Assembly (NCBI GenBank): GCA_000719695.1 | Contig: JOHN01000105.1 | Span: forward strand, 1-21,930 | Source: Streptomyces sp. NRRL F-6131 | Lineage (GTDB): Bacteria > Actinomycetota > Actinomycetes > Streptomycetales > Streptomycetaceae | Length of the DNA: 21,930 bases | Direction of reading: 5' to 3' | Shown: piece by piece, positions 8,062 through 16,083 of the stretch | Layout of the letters: each line of letters begins with the position of its first letter | Position numbering within the stretch: the stretch's first letter is position 1 | Made by a program: the position numbers and the translations under genes | The notes under the pieces: model-generated | What the model was told of the DNA's origin: nothing | The model's input: the letters and a program-made list of their open reading frames with translations, nothing else | Databases searched by the model: none

Positions 8062-9737
8062 TTGGCGAGCCAGGCGCCGTGGAAGGCCAGCCAGGTGTTG
8101 GGGTCGGCGGTGAGTCCGCGGACCTTGGCGCCGGCGCCGACCACCGCGGTGCGCACGTACAGCGGGACGATCAGCCCGAGGTCGATCGCGCGCTGCTGGG
8201 TCTTGCCGTAGACGTCCTGGCGGACGGCCTTGTCGAAGGTCCCCTTGCCCGTCGTGGTCCACTCGTCGAGCTGGGCGTCCTGGTAGAAGGTGGCGTTCTG
8301 GCCGCCCGTGGCGGGCTTGCTGGCGCTGTGGAAGTAGAGCCGCAGCACGTCCGGGTCGAAGCGGGCCCAGCTGTAGTCGGCGATGTGCTCCTTGCCGCCG
8401 TAGACGTTGGCGATGTAGGTGCCGATGTCCAGCCGGGGGCGGGTGATCTCGACGCCGATCTTCTTGAGGTCCGCCTGGACGGCCTGTCCGAGGGTCTCGC
8501 GCTGCTCGCGCACGAACTCGGCGGGCGGCAGCGGCCACTCCAGGGAGAGCCGCTTGCCGTCCTTGGTGCGGTAGCCCTCGGAGTCGCGGCCCGTCCAGCC
8601 GGCCTGGTCCAGCGCCTTCTCGGCCGCCGCCCGGTCGTACGGCCAGGACTTCTCCAGCGCCTTGTCGTAGAACGGCGTGCCCGGCGCGATCGGGCTCCAG
8701 GCCCGCTTGTAGACGCCGAAGTAGACGGACTGGATGTCGGTGTCGAGGTCGATGCCGCGCTGCACCGCCTTGCGGACCAGCGGGTCGTCCAGCGGCGCCT
8801 TGGTGGTGTTGAGCACCAGGGCGTAGTTGGCGCCGGGCGCGTCGGTGGCGATGGTGCGCAGCTTCGGGTCGCCCTGGACGGTGCGCACGTCGGCCGGCGG
8901 GATCGGTTCGGCGACCTGCACCTGGCCGCTGCTGAGGGCGCCGACCCGCACCGAGTCCTCGGTGAGGAAGCGGATGGTGAGCTTCTCCAGGTAGGCCGGA
9001 CCCTGGTGGTTGGCGCTCGGCGGCGCCCAGTTGTAGTCCGGGTTGCGGGTGAAGACGGCGCTCTGGCCCTTGGTGTAGCCGGTGAACACGAACGGGCCGG
9101 TGCCCACGTCGGCCGGGCCGCCCGCGCCGAGCTTGGCGCCGTTCTCCTTGATGGCCTTCGGCGAGTAGAAGCCCAGGTAGGCGGTGCTGGCCGCCTGGAG
9201 GAAGGGCGCGAACGGCTCGGCGAAGGACACCTTCACCGTGTGCGGGTCGATCACCTCGGTGCCGGTGTACGGACCGAGCAGGCTGGCCGCGTACTGGGAC
9301 TTGGTCTCCTTGGCGACGATCCGGTCGAAGTTGACCTTCACCGCCTCGGCGTCGAACACCGTGCCGTCGGTGAACTTGACGCCCTCGCGCAGGTGGAAGG
9401 TGTAGCTCTTGAGGTCCGGCGCGATCTCCCAGGAGGTGGCCAGCCAGGGCTGGAACTCGCCCTTGTCGTCCTGGTGGACGAGCGAGTCGAAGACGTTGCG
9501 CTGGATGGCGCCGGTGATGTCCTGCTGGCTGACGTGGATGTCGAAGGAGATCGGCTCGATGTCGGTGGCGTAGGTCAGCGCCCCGCCCTGGACCGGCTTC
9601 TCGTCGGCGCCGCCGTTCCCGGCCGCCGCGGCTCCGCCGGAGCCGGAACCGGTGCCGGAGCTGCAGCCGGCCAGGAGCAGCGCCCCGGCGGTGAGGGCGG
9701 CGAGCAGCGGGAGGGGCCGGGGCCCGGTGATGGGCAT
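8058..9737 (-). CDS. Extracellular solute-binding protein family 5 (peptide/nickel-type), lipoprotein
   Basis: This 559-residue protein starts with a lipoprotein signal peptide: PRPLPLLAALTAGALLLAGC, with lipobox LLAGC and the lipidated cysteine at residue 25. A Gly/Ser/Ala linker follows. The mature part is a family 5 binding protein (DppA/OppA-like): 'GGALTYATDIEPISFD', 'VFDSLV', 'LATSWEIAPDLKSYTFHLREGVKFTDGT' and 'GTGPFVFTGY' are family blocks. It would sit on the outer face of the membrane and pass its ligand to the permeases. The ATG at 9737 has GGAG 8 nt upstream. It is the first gene of the importer operon, and direct repeats at 9810-9838 may control it. The ligand is unknown; long family 5 proteins bind peptides, nickel complexes or other solutes. 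Confidence 0.97.
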   Translation of the reverse strand: MPITGPRPLPLLAALTAGALLLAGCSSGTGSGSGGAAAAGNGGADEKPVQGGALTYATDIEPISFDIHVSQQDITGAIQRNVFDSLVHQDDKGEFQPWLATSWEIAPDLKSYTFHLREGVKFTDGTVFDAEAVKVNFDRIVAKETKSQYAASLLGPYTGTEVIDPHTVKVSFAEPFAPFLQAASTAYLGFYSPKAIKENGAKLGAGGPADVGTGPFVFTGYTKGQSAVFTRNPDYNWAPPSANHQGPAYLEKLTIRFLTEDSVRVGALSSGQVQVAEPIPPADVRTVQGDPKLRTIATDAPGANYALVLNTTKAPLDDPLVRKAVQRGIDLDTDIQSVYFGVYKRAWSPIAPGTPFYDKALEKSWPYDRAAAEKALDQAGWTGRDSEGYRTKDGKRLSLEWPLPPAEFVREQRETLGQAVQADLKKIGVEITRPRLDIGTYIANVYGGKEHIADYSWARFDPDVLRLYFHSASKPATGGQNATFYQDAQLDEWTTTGKGTFDKAVRQDVYGKTQQRAIDLGLIVPLYVRTAVVGAGAKVRGLTADPNTWLAFHGAWLAK

Positions 9738-9809
9738 GGTGATGACTCCGTCGGGTGCGAGGGGGTGGCTGGGAATGCCGCGACGGTATCGGCGGGCCAG
9801 GGGCGGCGA

Positions 9810-9838
9810 ACCCCTACCGGACCCCTAGCCCACCCTTA
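9810..9838 (-). promoter_or_regulatory. Three heptamer direct repeats at 11-bp period upstream of the importer operon
   Basis: On the minus strand the heptamers TAAGGGT (9838-9832), TAGGGGT (9827-9821) and TAGGGGT (9816-9810) are each followed by 4 bp, giving an exact 11-bp period. The array ends 72 bp upstream of the binding-protein start codon. In Streptomyces, heptamers spaced at 11 bp are the geometry of SARP activator sites and of PhoP direct-repeat units, though the bases here do not match the known TCGAG or GTTCACC cores. A weak -10-like GATACC lies at 9790-9785. The regulator is unknown. The rest of the spacer 9738-9949 holds only a 33-bp duplication and GC-rich sequence, with no clear terminator for the dynamin operon. 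Confidence 0.42.
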
Positions 9839-9912
9839 GCGGGCGTTCACGCAGGTGGGTGGGGGTGCGGACCGGTGCGCGAGGGGGTTCTCGGCCGCTC
9901 GACGGACGCCCT

Positions 9913-9974
9913 CGGGTCAGAGGCCGGCGGCCAGGCGCTCGGCCGCGGGTCAGAGGCCGGCGGCCAGGCGCTCG
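9913..9974. repeat. 33-bp-period tandem duplication spanning a stop codon
   Basis: A 29-bp block at 9913-9941 recurs exactly at 9946-9974, a period of 33 bp (11 codons). It covers the last codons and the TGA of the dynamin-like gene. Reading past the first stop in the same frame gives P-A-A-E-R-L-A-A-G-L and a second TGA, matching the true C-terminus (ERLAAGL). Confidence 0.92.
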
Positions 9975-11806
9975 TAGCTGCGCCGCAGGACCTGGCAGGC
10001 GCGGCGGGCGGGCCCGGCGAAGGTGGGGTCGACGGTCATCGTCGACCAGTGGGCCAGCCGCTCCAGCGCGACGCGGCGCAGCTCGGCGTGGGCCGCGCCC
10101 TCCGGCAGGCCCAGGCGGGCGGCCACCGTGGCGCCGAACTCGCCAGCGACCCGTCGGAGTTCGAGGAGCTCGGGTTCGGCCAGTCCGGTCAGCCGGCCGT
10201 CGTAGCAGTCGCGCAGCACGGTCAGCTCGCGGAAGGCGTGCTGCTGGACCTCCAGGTCCACGAAGCGGCCCACCGCCCGGTCGACGGTGGCGCGGATCCG
10301 GGCGGCGGACGGCGGGTCGGACGGCAGCAGGTCCGCGGGCAGGGCGTCGGGGAGGGTGCGGGCCCGGTCGACGATCCGGCGCAGTTTGATCAGATCGGCC
10401 CGGGCACCGAAGTGGTCGCCGAGCAGGCGGCGGAAGTCGGCCAGGCCGCTGCGCCGGTCGAGTTCGGTGCGCAGCTCCGGCAGCCCGTCGACCCCGTCCC
10501 GGACGAGTCCGCAGGCCAGCGTGAGGCCGTACCCGGCGAGCAGGCCGAACAGGTGGGCGCGGCGGTCGGCCGGGACCGGCAGGTCCGGGTAGGGGCGGGT
10601 GGTGAAGTACGGTCCCCGGGCCACCCGGCGGGCGAGCAGGGCGGGTTCGACGGTGGCCAGCTCGGCGAGGTCGGCGAAGTCCGCCTCGGTCAGCTGCCCG
10701 GCGGCGGCGCCGACCAGGCTGCAGAGCGGGCGCAGGTCGTACATCAGCCGGGTGCCGCCGGCGGCGGTCATCACCCGCCCGGCGACCCGGCGGCCCTCGG
10801 CGAGCGGGTCCGGGTGCTCGGGCCAGTACAGCTCGACCTTGGTGAGGGCGCCGACGGTGGTGAGCGCGCCACCGGGGCCCGGGGCGCCCTGCCTGGTGGC
10901 GGGGTCCGCACCGGCGCCGGGAGGACGGTCGCCGGAAGGGCCGCCGAAAGGGCCACCGGCAGGCCCGCCGCCGGTGGAGCGGCCGGCCGGGCCGAAGCCG
11001 GCGCCGGTGAAGTCGGCGAGCAGCTCCTCCTCCCCCTGGGCGAGGCCGCGGGCGAAGACCAGCACCAGGGCGTCGGCGCTCCCGGCGTGGCCGATCGAGT
11101 CGGCCCGCACCTCGTCCGGCGAACGGCCCAGGAACCGCAGGGTGTTGGCGGAGTCGGCGCCGAGCACCGAGTCCAGGCCGGGGGTGTCCACCAGGTCGAA
11201 GGAGCGGAGGTAGGGGCTGGGATCGGTCACCACCAGGTGGTCGACCGCCCGGAGGCGGGCGTGGCCGGCCGCGTCGTCGTCACGGGCCCGGGCGGTGAGC
11301 GCGCGCAGCTCGTCCGGGTGGTGGCGGTCGGCCGGGCGGCCGTCCTTGTAGTGGACGGTGACGGTGCGCTCGGAGCCGTGGGTGAGGCGGCTGACGTTGA
11401 AGGTCAGTTCCTCGGCCCCGGTCTCCACCCGGTGCGCGCCGAGCAGCGCGTTGACCAGGGTGGACTTGCCGGCGCTGACCCGGCCGACCAGCGCGACCCG
11501 CATCGGGCGGGCGGCCAGTTCCCGGTAGCCGTCGAGGGCGTCGAGGGCGGGGAGCAGCGCCGCCGGGGCGCGGTGGCGGGGGCCGAGCAGGTCGGCGGCC
11601 TCGGCGACGGCGCGTTCGGTGGCCTCGCGGACGCCCGGTTCGGGGGTGGTGGCGGGGGGTGCGGTCGTACTCGGCGCGAACGGGCCGACGGTGCCCGGGC
11701 GGGACGGCGCCGGACCGCCGGGGGGCGTGGGGGTGTGCGGGGGCGTGGTCGGGTGCTCGTCGCCGCCCCGGCCGAAGCGCCACCAGCGGCCGCCCGCCGG
11801 GCTCAC
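9950..11806 (-). CDS. Dynamin-like GTPase (second of a pair)
   Basis: A 618-residue GTPase of the dynamin type. A Pro/Thr-rich, apparently disordered N-terminus (1-60) precedes a G domain: P-loop GRVSAGKS at 108-115, G3 DTPG at 207-210 and G4-like TKVE at 322-325. About 50 residues between G3 and G4 (266-316) are Gly/Pro-rich low complexity, an unusual insertion. The rest is predicted from composition to be mostly helical. I see no clear membrane hairpin, unlike the neighbouring dynamin-like protein. The GTG at 11806 overlaps the upstream stop (GTGA, 11803-11806), so the two are translationally coupled and may form a hetero-oligomer, as bacterial dynamin pairs do. Bacterial dynamins remodel or stabilise membranes; the role here is inferred. 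It is the last gene of its operon, and its stop codon lies in a tandem duplication. Confidence 0.85.
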   Translation of the reverse strand: MSPAGGRWWRFGRGGDEHPTTPPHTPTPPGGPAPSRPGTVGPFAPSTTAPPATTPEPGVREATERAVAEAADLLGPRHRAPAALLPALDALDGYRELAARPMRVALVGRVSAGKSTLVNALLGAHRVETGAEELTFNVSRLTHGSERTVTVHYKDGRPADRHHPDELRALTARARDDDAAGHARLRAVDHLVVTDPSPYLRSFDLVDTPGLDSVLGADSANTLRFLGRSPDEVRADSIGHAGSADALVLVFARGLAQGEEELLADFTGAGFGPAGRSTGGGPAGGPFGGPSGDRPPGAGADPATRQGAPGPGGALTTVGALTKVELYWPEHPDPLAEGRRVAGRVMTAAGGTRLMYDLRPLCSLVGAAAGQLTEADFADLAELATVEPALLARRVARGPYFTTRPYPDLPVPADRRAHLFGLLAGYGLTLACGLVRDGVDGLPELRTELDRRSGLADFRRLLGDHFGARADLIKLRRIVDRARTLPDALPADLLPSDPPSAARIRATVDRAVGRFVDLEVQQHAFRELTVLRDCYDGRLTGLAEPELLELRRVAGEFGATVAARLGLPEGAAHAELRRVALERLAHWSTMTVDPTFAGPARRACQVLRRSYERLAAGL

Positions 11807-13788
11807 CGCGCCTGCGCCAGCAGGGCGGTGAGCCGAGTGCCCAGCTGCTCCACCCCGGCCCGCACCTCGGTCAACGGCCTTCGTTCCAGGCCGAGTTCGG
11901 CGGCCCGTCGGGTGGCCTGCGCGCGGGTCGCGGTCCGGGTGGACTCCAGCCGGGCCAGGGTGTCCCGGGCGGCGGCCTGCTCACGGGCGATCCGGCTCTC
12001 CAGCTCGGCCCGCACCGCGTCCGCCAGGGTGCGGGTCAAGTCCCGGACGGCGTTGGCGAGATGGGTGTACTGGCCGGCCCGCATGGCCTCCAGTTCGGTG
12101 CGCAGGCTGTTCCGGCGGGCGGCCCGGTCGGCGAACTGCTGGTCCCGGACGGCGCCCCGGTAGCCGGCCACGCCGCCGAACAGCGCGCCCACCACCGAGC
12201 CGATGGAGGAGCCGATCTGCGCGCCGACCGCCGTCCCCGCGCCCGGCAGCACCAGGGTCCCGATGATCGCGCCGATCGCCCCGGCCGCCAGGCCGCCCGC
12301 GGTCGTCCCCAGGCCGGAGCCGCCGGTGGTCGCGCGCAGCAGACCGCCGCCGCGGGCCCGCCGTTCGTCCTCGCCGAGCCGACCGGTGACCGCCAGCGGG
12401 GGCACCGGCGGCTCGGGCAGCCGGCCGCTCGGGCGGGCGTCCAGCTCCAGGCCGTTGCGGCGGGCGAACTCGGCCTGGAGCTCCGCGGCCCGCAGTCCGG
12501 CCAGCTCGCCGACCGTCCCGGTGACCAGCGCCGCGTCGGCCGCCAACTGCCCGACCAGACTGTCGGGTTCGGCGAGCATGGCGTCGTCGTAGAGGTACTC
12601 GGTGCGGAACCGGTGCCAGATCCGGTCCAGCTCCTGCTGCGACCGGACGACCAGGCCGCGGCCCAGCTCGGCGACGGCGTCGACGAGTTCGCGGCGCCAG
12701 CGGGCCTGGGAGGAGGCGAGTTCGGCGATCCGGCGCTCGCGCTCCTCGGTTTCGGTCCGGAGTTCGGCGAGCCGGGTGCGGGTCTCGTCCAGCAGGGCGT
12801 GCAGCTCCGCCTCGACCGGTTCGAGCATCGTCCGCGCGGAGGCCTCGAGTTCGGCCAGCGCGCCGCCGACCAGCAGCGAGGCCCGGCGCCGGGCCAGCGC
12901 CGACCAGAGCACCCGCTCGAACTCCTCGAAGTTGCTGATCTCCAGGTCCTCGGGGTCGCCGTGCGCCAAGTGCTCCAGCTTGGCGCGGGCGGAGACCGGC
13001 ACCAGCGGCACGTCCTGCGGGGCGAGGCCGGTCGCGGCGGCGAGCTTGGCGAGGGTGTTGGCGTGGATCGCACTCCAGTCGCCGACGGTGTCGATCTTGG
13101 TGAGGGCGAAGACCAGCCCGTCGGTGCCGTCCAGGGCCCGGGACGCGGCCGCCGCCCGGGAGAGGAAGCGCAGTTCGCTCTCGGTCAGCGGCTGGGTCGC
13201 GTCGGCGACGAACACCAGCGCGTCGGCCTGCGGCAGGAACCCGGCGGTCACCGCGGTGTGGGCCTGGTAGACGGCCCCGACGCCCGGGGTGTCCACCAGC
13301 ACCAGCCCGGAGGCCAGCCGGGGGTTCGGCAGCCGGACGGAGATCAGCCGGACCCGCTTGACGTTCCCGGGGTTGCCGGACTCGGTGGCGAACTCCGCGA
13401 TCCGCTCGCGCGGGATCTCCAGCCGGACGGGCTCGCCGTCGGGCCGGTCGTCCGGCGGGTCCAGGGTGACCACCACCTCCTCCACCGGGCCGAAGGCGGC
13501 GGTGGTGACCAGGCTGGTGGCGAAGTACGTGTCCCGGGGGAAGAGGTCCGGCTCCTCCAGCAGCGCGTTCAGCAGGCTGGACTTGCCGCGCTTGAACTCG
13601 CCGCACACCACCACCGTCAACGTGCCCTCGCGCAGCCGCCGTTCGGCCGCGGCCAGCCGTTCGGCGGTCACCGCGTGCCGGGCTCCGCCGGCCGCGGCCA
13701 CCGGGCGCAGCGTCCCGTAGAGCGCGAGGGTGTCGGCACGCAGCGCGTCCAGGACGCGGGCGGGGGACGGCGGAGCGGCGGAGGTCAT
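11803..13788 (-). CDS. Dynamin-like GTPase with glycine-rich membrane hairpin (first of a pair)
   Basis: A 661-residue protein with the bacterial dynamin layout. The GTPase domain has P-loop GEFKRGKS at 63-70, G3 DTPG at 166-169 and G4 TKID at 230-233. Helical, coiled-coil-like sequence rich in Glu/Arg follows (about 305-445). A Gly/Ala/Ile-rich hydrophobic stretch at about 492-543 ('AAGAIGAIIGTLVLPGAG' and 'IGSSIGSVVGALFGGVAGY') looks like a membrane-inserting paddle. A final helical region (550-661) would fold back as the neck. The ATG at 13788 overlaps the stop of the small acidic gene (ATGA, 13785-13788), with GAGG upstream. Gene order places it with membrane-anchored Hsp70-like proteins. 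It could act like mycobacterial IniA/IniC or Streptomyces DynA/DynB, but orthology was not tested. Confidence 0.9.
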   Translation of the reverse strand: MTSAAPPSPARVLDALRADTLALYGTLRPVAAAGGARHAVTAERLAAAERRLREGTLTVVVCGEFKRGKSSLLNALLEEPDLFPRDTYFATSLVTTAAFGPVEEVVVTLDPPDDRPDGEPVRLEIPRERIAEFATESGNPGNVKRVRLISVRLPNPRLASGLVLVDTPGVGAVYQAHTAVTAGFLPQADALVFVADATQPLTESELRFLSRAAAASRALDGTDGLVFALTKIDTVGDWSAIHANTLAKLAAATGLAPQDVPLVPVSARAKLEHLAHGDPEDLEISNFEEFERVLWSALARRRASLLVGGALAELEASARTMLEPVEAELHALLDETRTRLAELRTETEERERRIAELASSQARWRRELVDAVAELGRGLVVRSQQELDRIWHRFRTEYLYDDAMLAEPDSLVGQLAADAALVTGTVGELAGLRAAELQAEFARRNGLELDARPSGRLPEPPVPPLAVTGRLGEDERRARGGGLLRATTGGSGLGTTAGGLAAGAIGAIIGTLVLPGAGTAVGAQIGSSIGSVVGALFGGVAGYRGAVRDQQFADRAARRNSLRTELEAMRAGQYTHLANAVRDLTRTLADAVRAELESRIAREQAAARDTLARLESTRTATRAQATRRAAELGLERRPLTEVRAGVEQLGTRLTALLAQAR

Positions 13789-14240
13789 GCGGATCCTCGG
13801 AGGTCGGGCGGCAGGTCGAACGGCAGGTCGGGGCCGGTCCGGTCGGGGCCGGCGATGTCACGCAACCTCTCCTCCATGGAGGCGAGTTGCTCCGGATCGG
13901 CGGCCAGGATGTCCGCGATGAGGTCGGCCGGATCGACGGCGGCCACCGGGTCGAGGAGTGCGGCGTCGGTACCGACAGGCCCGGGGGCGAGGTCGGCGGT
14001 GTCCGGCCCCTCGTCGGCGGACGCCCCGTCCACGCCGGACCCGTCGGACCCGTCGGCCCCGTCGGCCCCGGCCAGGTCGTCGAGGAGGCCGATCACCTCG
14101 CCGACGTCCTCGACCAGGTCGGTCACGAACTCGGCGACCTGCTCGACGAACTCGGCGAAGCCCTCGACGGCGTCGTGCTGGTCGGGCAGGTGCAGCGGGT
14201 CGGCGCCGGCACTGGGATCGAACATCCTGTCGTCCTTCAT
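13785..14240 (-). CDS. Small acidic protein of unknown function
   Basis: This 151-residue protein is not recognised. It is strongly acidic, with many Asp/Glu and few basic residues. Residues from about 22 to 60 look helical and amphipathic ('DAVEGFAEFVEQVAEFVTDL'), followed by a Gly/Asp/Ser low-complexity linker (GADGADGSDGSGVDGA). A second helical patch lies near the end ('PADLIADILAADPEQLASM'). There is no signal peptide or membrane segment. The ATG at 14240 is preferred because AGGAG lies 6 nt upstream. It overlaps the Hsp70-like stop (ATGA, 14237-14240), and its own stop overlaps the dynamin start. Its position between an anchored ATPase and two GTPases suggests an adaptor. That is inference; no resemblance to IniB was established. 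Confidence 0.75.
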   Translation of the reverse strand: MKDDRMFDPSAGADPLHLPDQHDAVEGFAEFVEQVAEFVTDLVEDVGEVIGLLDDLAGADGADGSDGSGVDGASADEGPDTADLAPGPVGTDAALLDPVAAVDPADLIADILAADPEQLASMEERLRDIAGPDRTGPDLPFDLPPDLRGSA

Positions 14241-15676
14241 CGTCCACTCCTGCGGGGCGGTCTCGGCGACGTCCCGGCCGTCGCCCGGTTCTGCCGACTG
14301 CGGCCCACGGCGTAGAAGACGCCGACGGCGAGCAGCCCGGTCACGATGCCCACGGGGGCGTTGCCGCTCGCGCCCAGCCCGAACGCGGTGGCCAGCACGT
14401 ACACCAGGACCAGCAGCCAGGGACGGCGGTGCGGGCCGCCCGCGGAGCGTGCTCCGGCGGGCCGCGCCGCGCCGGCCGCCACCGGAGCCGCCTCCTGGAG
14501 GACCGCGATCAGCCACTCGCCGGCCCCCACCGTCTCACCGGGAGCGCGGAGTTGGCGGACCACCCGGCCCGGGGCGGCGGCGGCCAGCTCGACCAGGGCG
14601 CCCTCCGGGGTGCGCAGGGTGCCCAGCGCCGCGCCCGCCGGGTAGCCGGAGCCCGGCGGGACGTGCCAGGCGGTGAGTTCGGCCGGAGCGGCGAGCTCCC
14701 AGGCCAGCGGCACGGCGCCCGCCTCGGTGGCGGCGGGCAGCAGCCAGCGGTCGGCGGAGCGGGCCGCCCAGGCGGCGGCACCGTGCACCACCGCCAGGTC
14801 CGGGTCCTCGACCAGCCGCAGCGGTCGGCCCAGCCGGTCGGCCAGCAGCTGGGCACGGGCCACCCGGCTGGCCGGAGTGACGGGAGTGAAGTAGTCCTCC
14901 ACCTCCGGGGCCTCGCTCAGCTGGTGCTTGATCCTCCGGACGAAGTCGCCGAGTTCGAGCCGGGCCCGGGTCGCCCCCGCGGCCATCAGCGGGTCCAGCC
15001 ACTCCCGGCCGGCGGCGGCGATGCCACCGGTCAGCAGGGCGTCGATGTCCCGGCCGCCGCAGTCGTCCAGCGCCGCATGCCCCAGCACCGTGGGCGAGGC
15101 ACCGCCCGCACCGATCCGCACCAGCGCCGTGTCGAAGGTCCCGCCGCCGAAGTCGTACACCAGGACCGTCGCACCCGGCGCGAACGGCTCCCCCGCCACC
15201 GTCGCGTGCGCCGCCGCCACCGGCTCCGCCAGCAGCTCCACGCTCCGGAACCCCGCCGCCGCACCCGCCGCCAGCATCGCCTCCCGCCGCGGATCCACCG
15301 CCCCGTACGAGGCCGGCACGGTCACCACCAGCCGGTCGACCTCCCGGCCGACCGCGGTCCGCGCCTGCCCCCGGAACTCGGCCAGCACGGCCGCCACCAG
15401 GGCCACCGCGGTGAAGCTGCGGCCGCCGAGCACGACGGGCGCCCGCTCCCCGAGGTCCCGCTTGAACTCGGCGCGGTAGGCGTCCGGTTCGGCCCGCTTG
15501 CGGCGCTCGGCGGCCGAACCGACGAGCAGCCGGCCGTCCGCGCCGAGGGACACCGCCGACGGCCAGGACAGCAGCCCGCTGGACGGCTCCTTCAACGGCC
15601 GCTCACGCCCGTCCAGCACCACGGCGGCCGCCGAGGAGGAGGTGCCGAAGTCGACGACGAGCACGGGTGCGGTCAC
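14237..15676 (-). CDS. Membrane-anchored Hsp70-like ATPase with shortened nucleotide-binding domain
   Basis: This 479-residue protein has an Hsp70/actin-fold ATPase domain: phosphate-1 motif DFGTSSS at 9-15, connect-1-like EPVAAAHA at 151-158, phosphate-2 YDFGGGTFD at 174-182 and adenosine-end 'VVHGAAAWA' at 297-305. Only about 17 residues separate 'EDYFTPVTP' (260-268) from 'RLGRPLRLVEDPD' (281-293). Hsp70s normally have some 60 more residues there, including the Gly-Gly-Ser/Thr adenosine motif. There is no substrate-binding domain. Residues 345-393 read like a lipoyl/biotinyl barrel ('GRVVRQLRAPGETVGAGEWL') without an acceptor lysine. Two helices (about 419-435 and 440-457) then anchor the C-terminus. 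The GTG at 15676 has GGAAGGGG 6 nt upstream. The stop overlaps the small acidic gene. It may couple nucleotide state to the dynamin-like partners (inference). Confidence 0.88.
   Translation of the reverse strand: MTAPVLVVDFGTSSSAAAVVLDGRERPLKEPSSGLLSWPSAVSLGADGRLLVGSAAERRKRAEPDAYRAEFKRDLGERAPVVLGGRSFTAVALVAAVLAEFRGQARTAVGREVDRLVVTVPASYGAVDPRREAMLAAGAAAGFRSVELLAEPVAAAHATVAGEPFAPGATVLVYDFGGGTFDTALVRIGAGGASPTVLGHAALDDCGGRDIDALLTGGIAAAGREWLDPLMAAGATRARLELGDFVRRIKHQLSEAPEVEDYFTPVTPASRVARAQLLADRLGRPLRLVEDPDLAVVHGAAAWAARSADRWLLPAATEAGAVPLAWELAAPAELTAWHVPPGSGYPAGAALGTLRTPEGALVELAAAAPGRVVRQLRAPGETVGAGEWLIAVLQEAAPVAAGAARPAGARSAGGPHRRPWLLVLVYVLATAFGLGASGNAPVGIVTGLLAVGVFYAVGRSRQNRATAGTSPRPPRRSGR
14748..14846. 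repeat. 99-bp tract identical to 17284-17382 (Hsp70-like paralogue)
   Basis: This tract in the intact Hsp70-like gene matches 17284-17382 base for base, including all third codon positions, while the flanks diverge. It encodes the end of the ATPase domain (about 'LADRLGRPLRLVEDPDLAVV' onward). It points to recent gene conversion or duplication. Confidence 0.9.
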
Positions 15677-15734
15677 ACCGCGCCCCTTCCTGTGAGGTCT
15701 TCCGGCTGATGAGGTGTGCGATTCCCGTGGCAGG

Positions 15735-15762
15735 GCCCCGGCCCCGGCGGGACGGCCGGGGC
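15735..15762 (-). terminator. Perfect 9-bp GC hairpin between membrane gene and Hsp70-like gene
   Basis: GCCCCGGCC (15735-15743) pairs with GGCCGGGGC (15754-15762) across a 10-nt loop. It lies 16 bp after the stop of the three-helix membrane protein and about 59 bp before the next start codon. With no T-tract it may act as a partial terminator or processing site, so the downstream genes could have their own promoter in this 101-bp gap. No promoter was identified there. Confidence 0.38.
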
Positions 15763-15777
15763 GGGCGGTGTCCGTGC

Positions 15778-16083
15778 TCAGTCGCCGTGGCGGGCCAGCC
15801 GGACGGCCCAGCCCACCGCCCCGGCGGCCAGGGCGAACGGCAGCACGATGCCGAACATCGTGACGAACTCGCCGTCCGCCCGCGTCACCGTGAGGACCAC
15901 CGCGCCGCCGAGGGCCGCCGCCGCGCCCAGCCCGAGCGCCGTCCGGGCGCCCGCCGAGTGGCCCCGGCCCCGCACGGCGGCCACCGCGAGGGTCACCGCC
16001 GCGGTCACCAGGACCACCGCGCCGAGGACGGTGACGCCGCCGTCGCCCAGCAGCCAGGGGCCTTCCGTCGCCGCGAGGATCAT
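15778..16083 (-). CDS. Small three-helix membrane protein of unknown function
   Basis: A 101-residue hydrophobic protein with three likely membrane helices: 'VTVLGAVVLVTAAVTLAVAA', 'ALGLGAAAALGGAVVLTV' and 'MFGIVLPFALAAGAVGWAV'. A short basic tail ends RLARHGD. No known family was recognised. The ATG at 16083 overlaps the stop of the Hsp70-like membrane gene (ATGA, 16080-16083), so it is translationally coupled to it and may assemble with its multi-helix C-terminus. The same frame stays open far upstream inside the neighbouring gene, but that part is Arg/Pro/Gly-rich shadow sequence and was excluded. A 101-bp gap follows, then the intact Hsp70-like gene. Confidence 0.75.
   Translation of the reverse strand: MILAATEGPWLLGDGGVTVLGAVVLVTAAVTLAVAAVRGRGHSAGARTALGLGAAAALGGAVVLTVTRADGEFVTMFGIVLPFALAAGAVGWAVRLARHGD

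Noticed and set aside
6046..8211. Plus-strand open frame opposite the permease genes
   Set aside because: Composition is Gly/Glu/Gln-rich without membrane segments or motifs. The minus strand carries clear permeases.
13785..14240. Assigning the small acidic protein as IniB
   Set aside because: Only the position beside dynamin-like genes suggests it. The sequence shows no recognisable IniB N-terminal pattern.
11659..14676. Plus-strand open frame of about 1000 codons opposite the dynamin genes
   Set aside because: Low-complexity Arg/Gln/Gly translation with no domain; antisense shadow of the dynamin and Hsp70-like genes.
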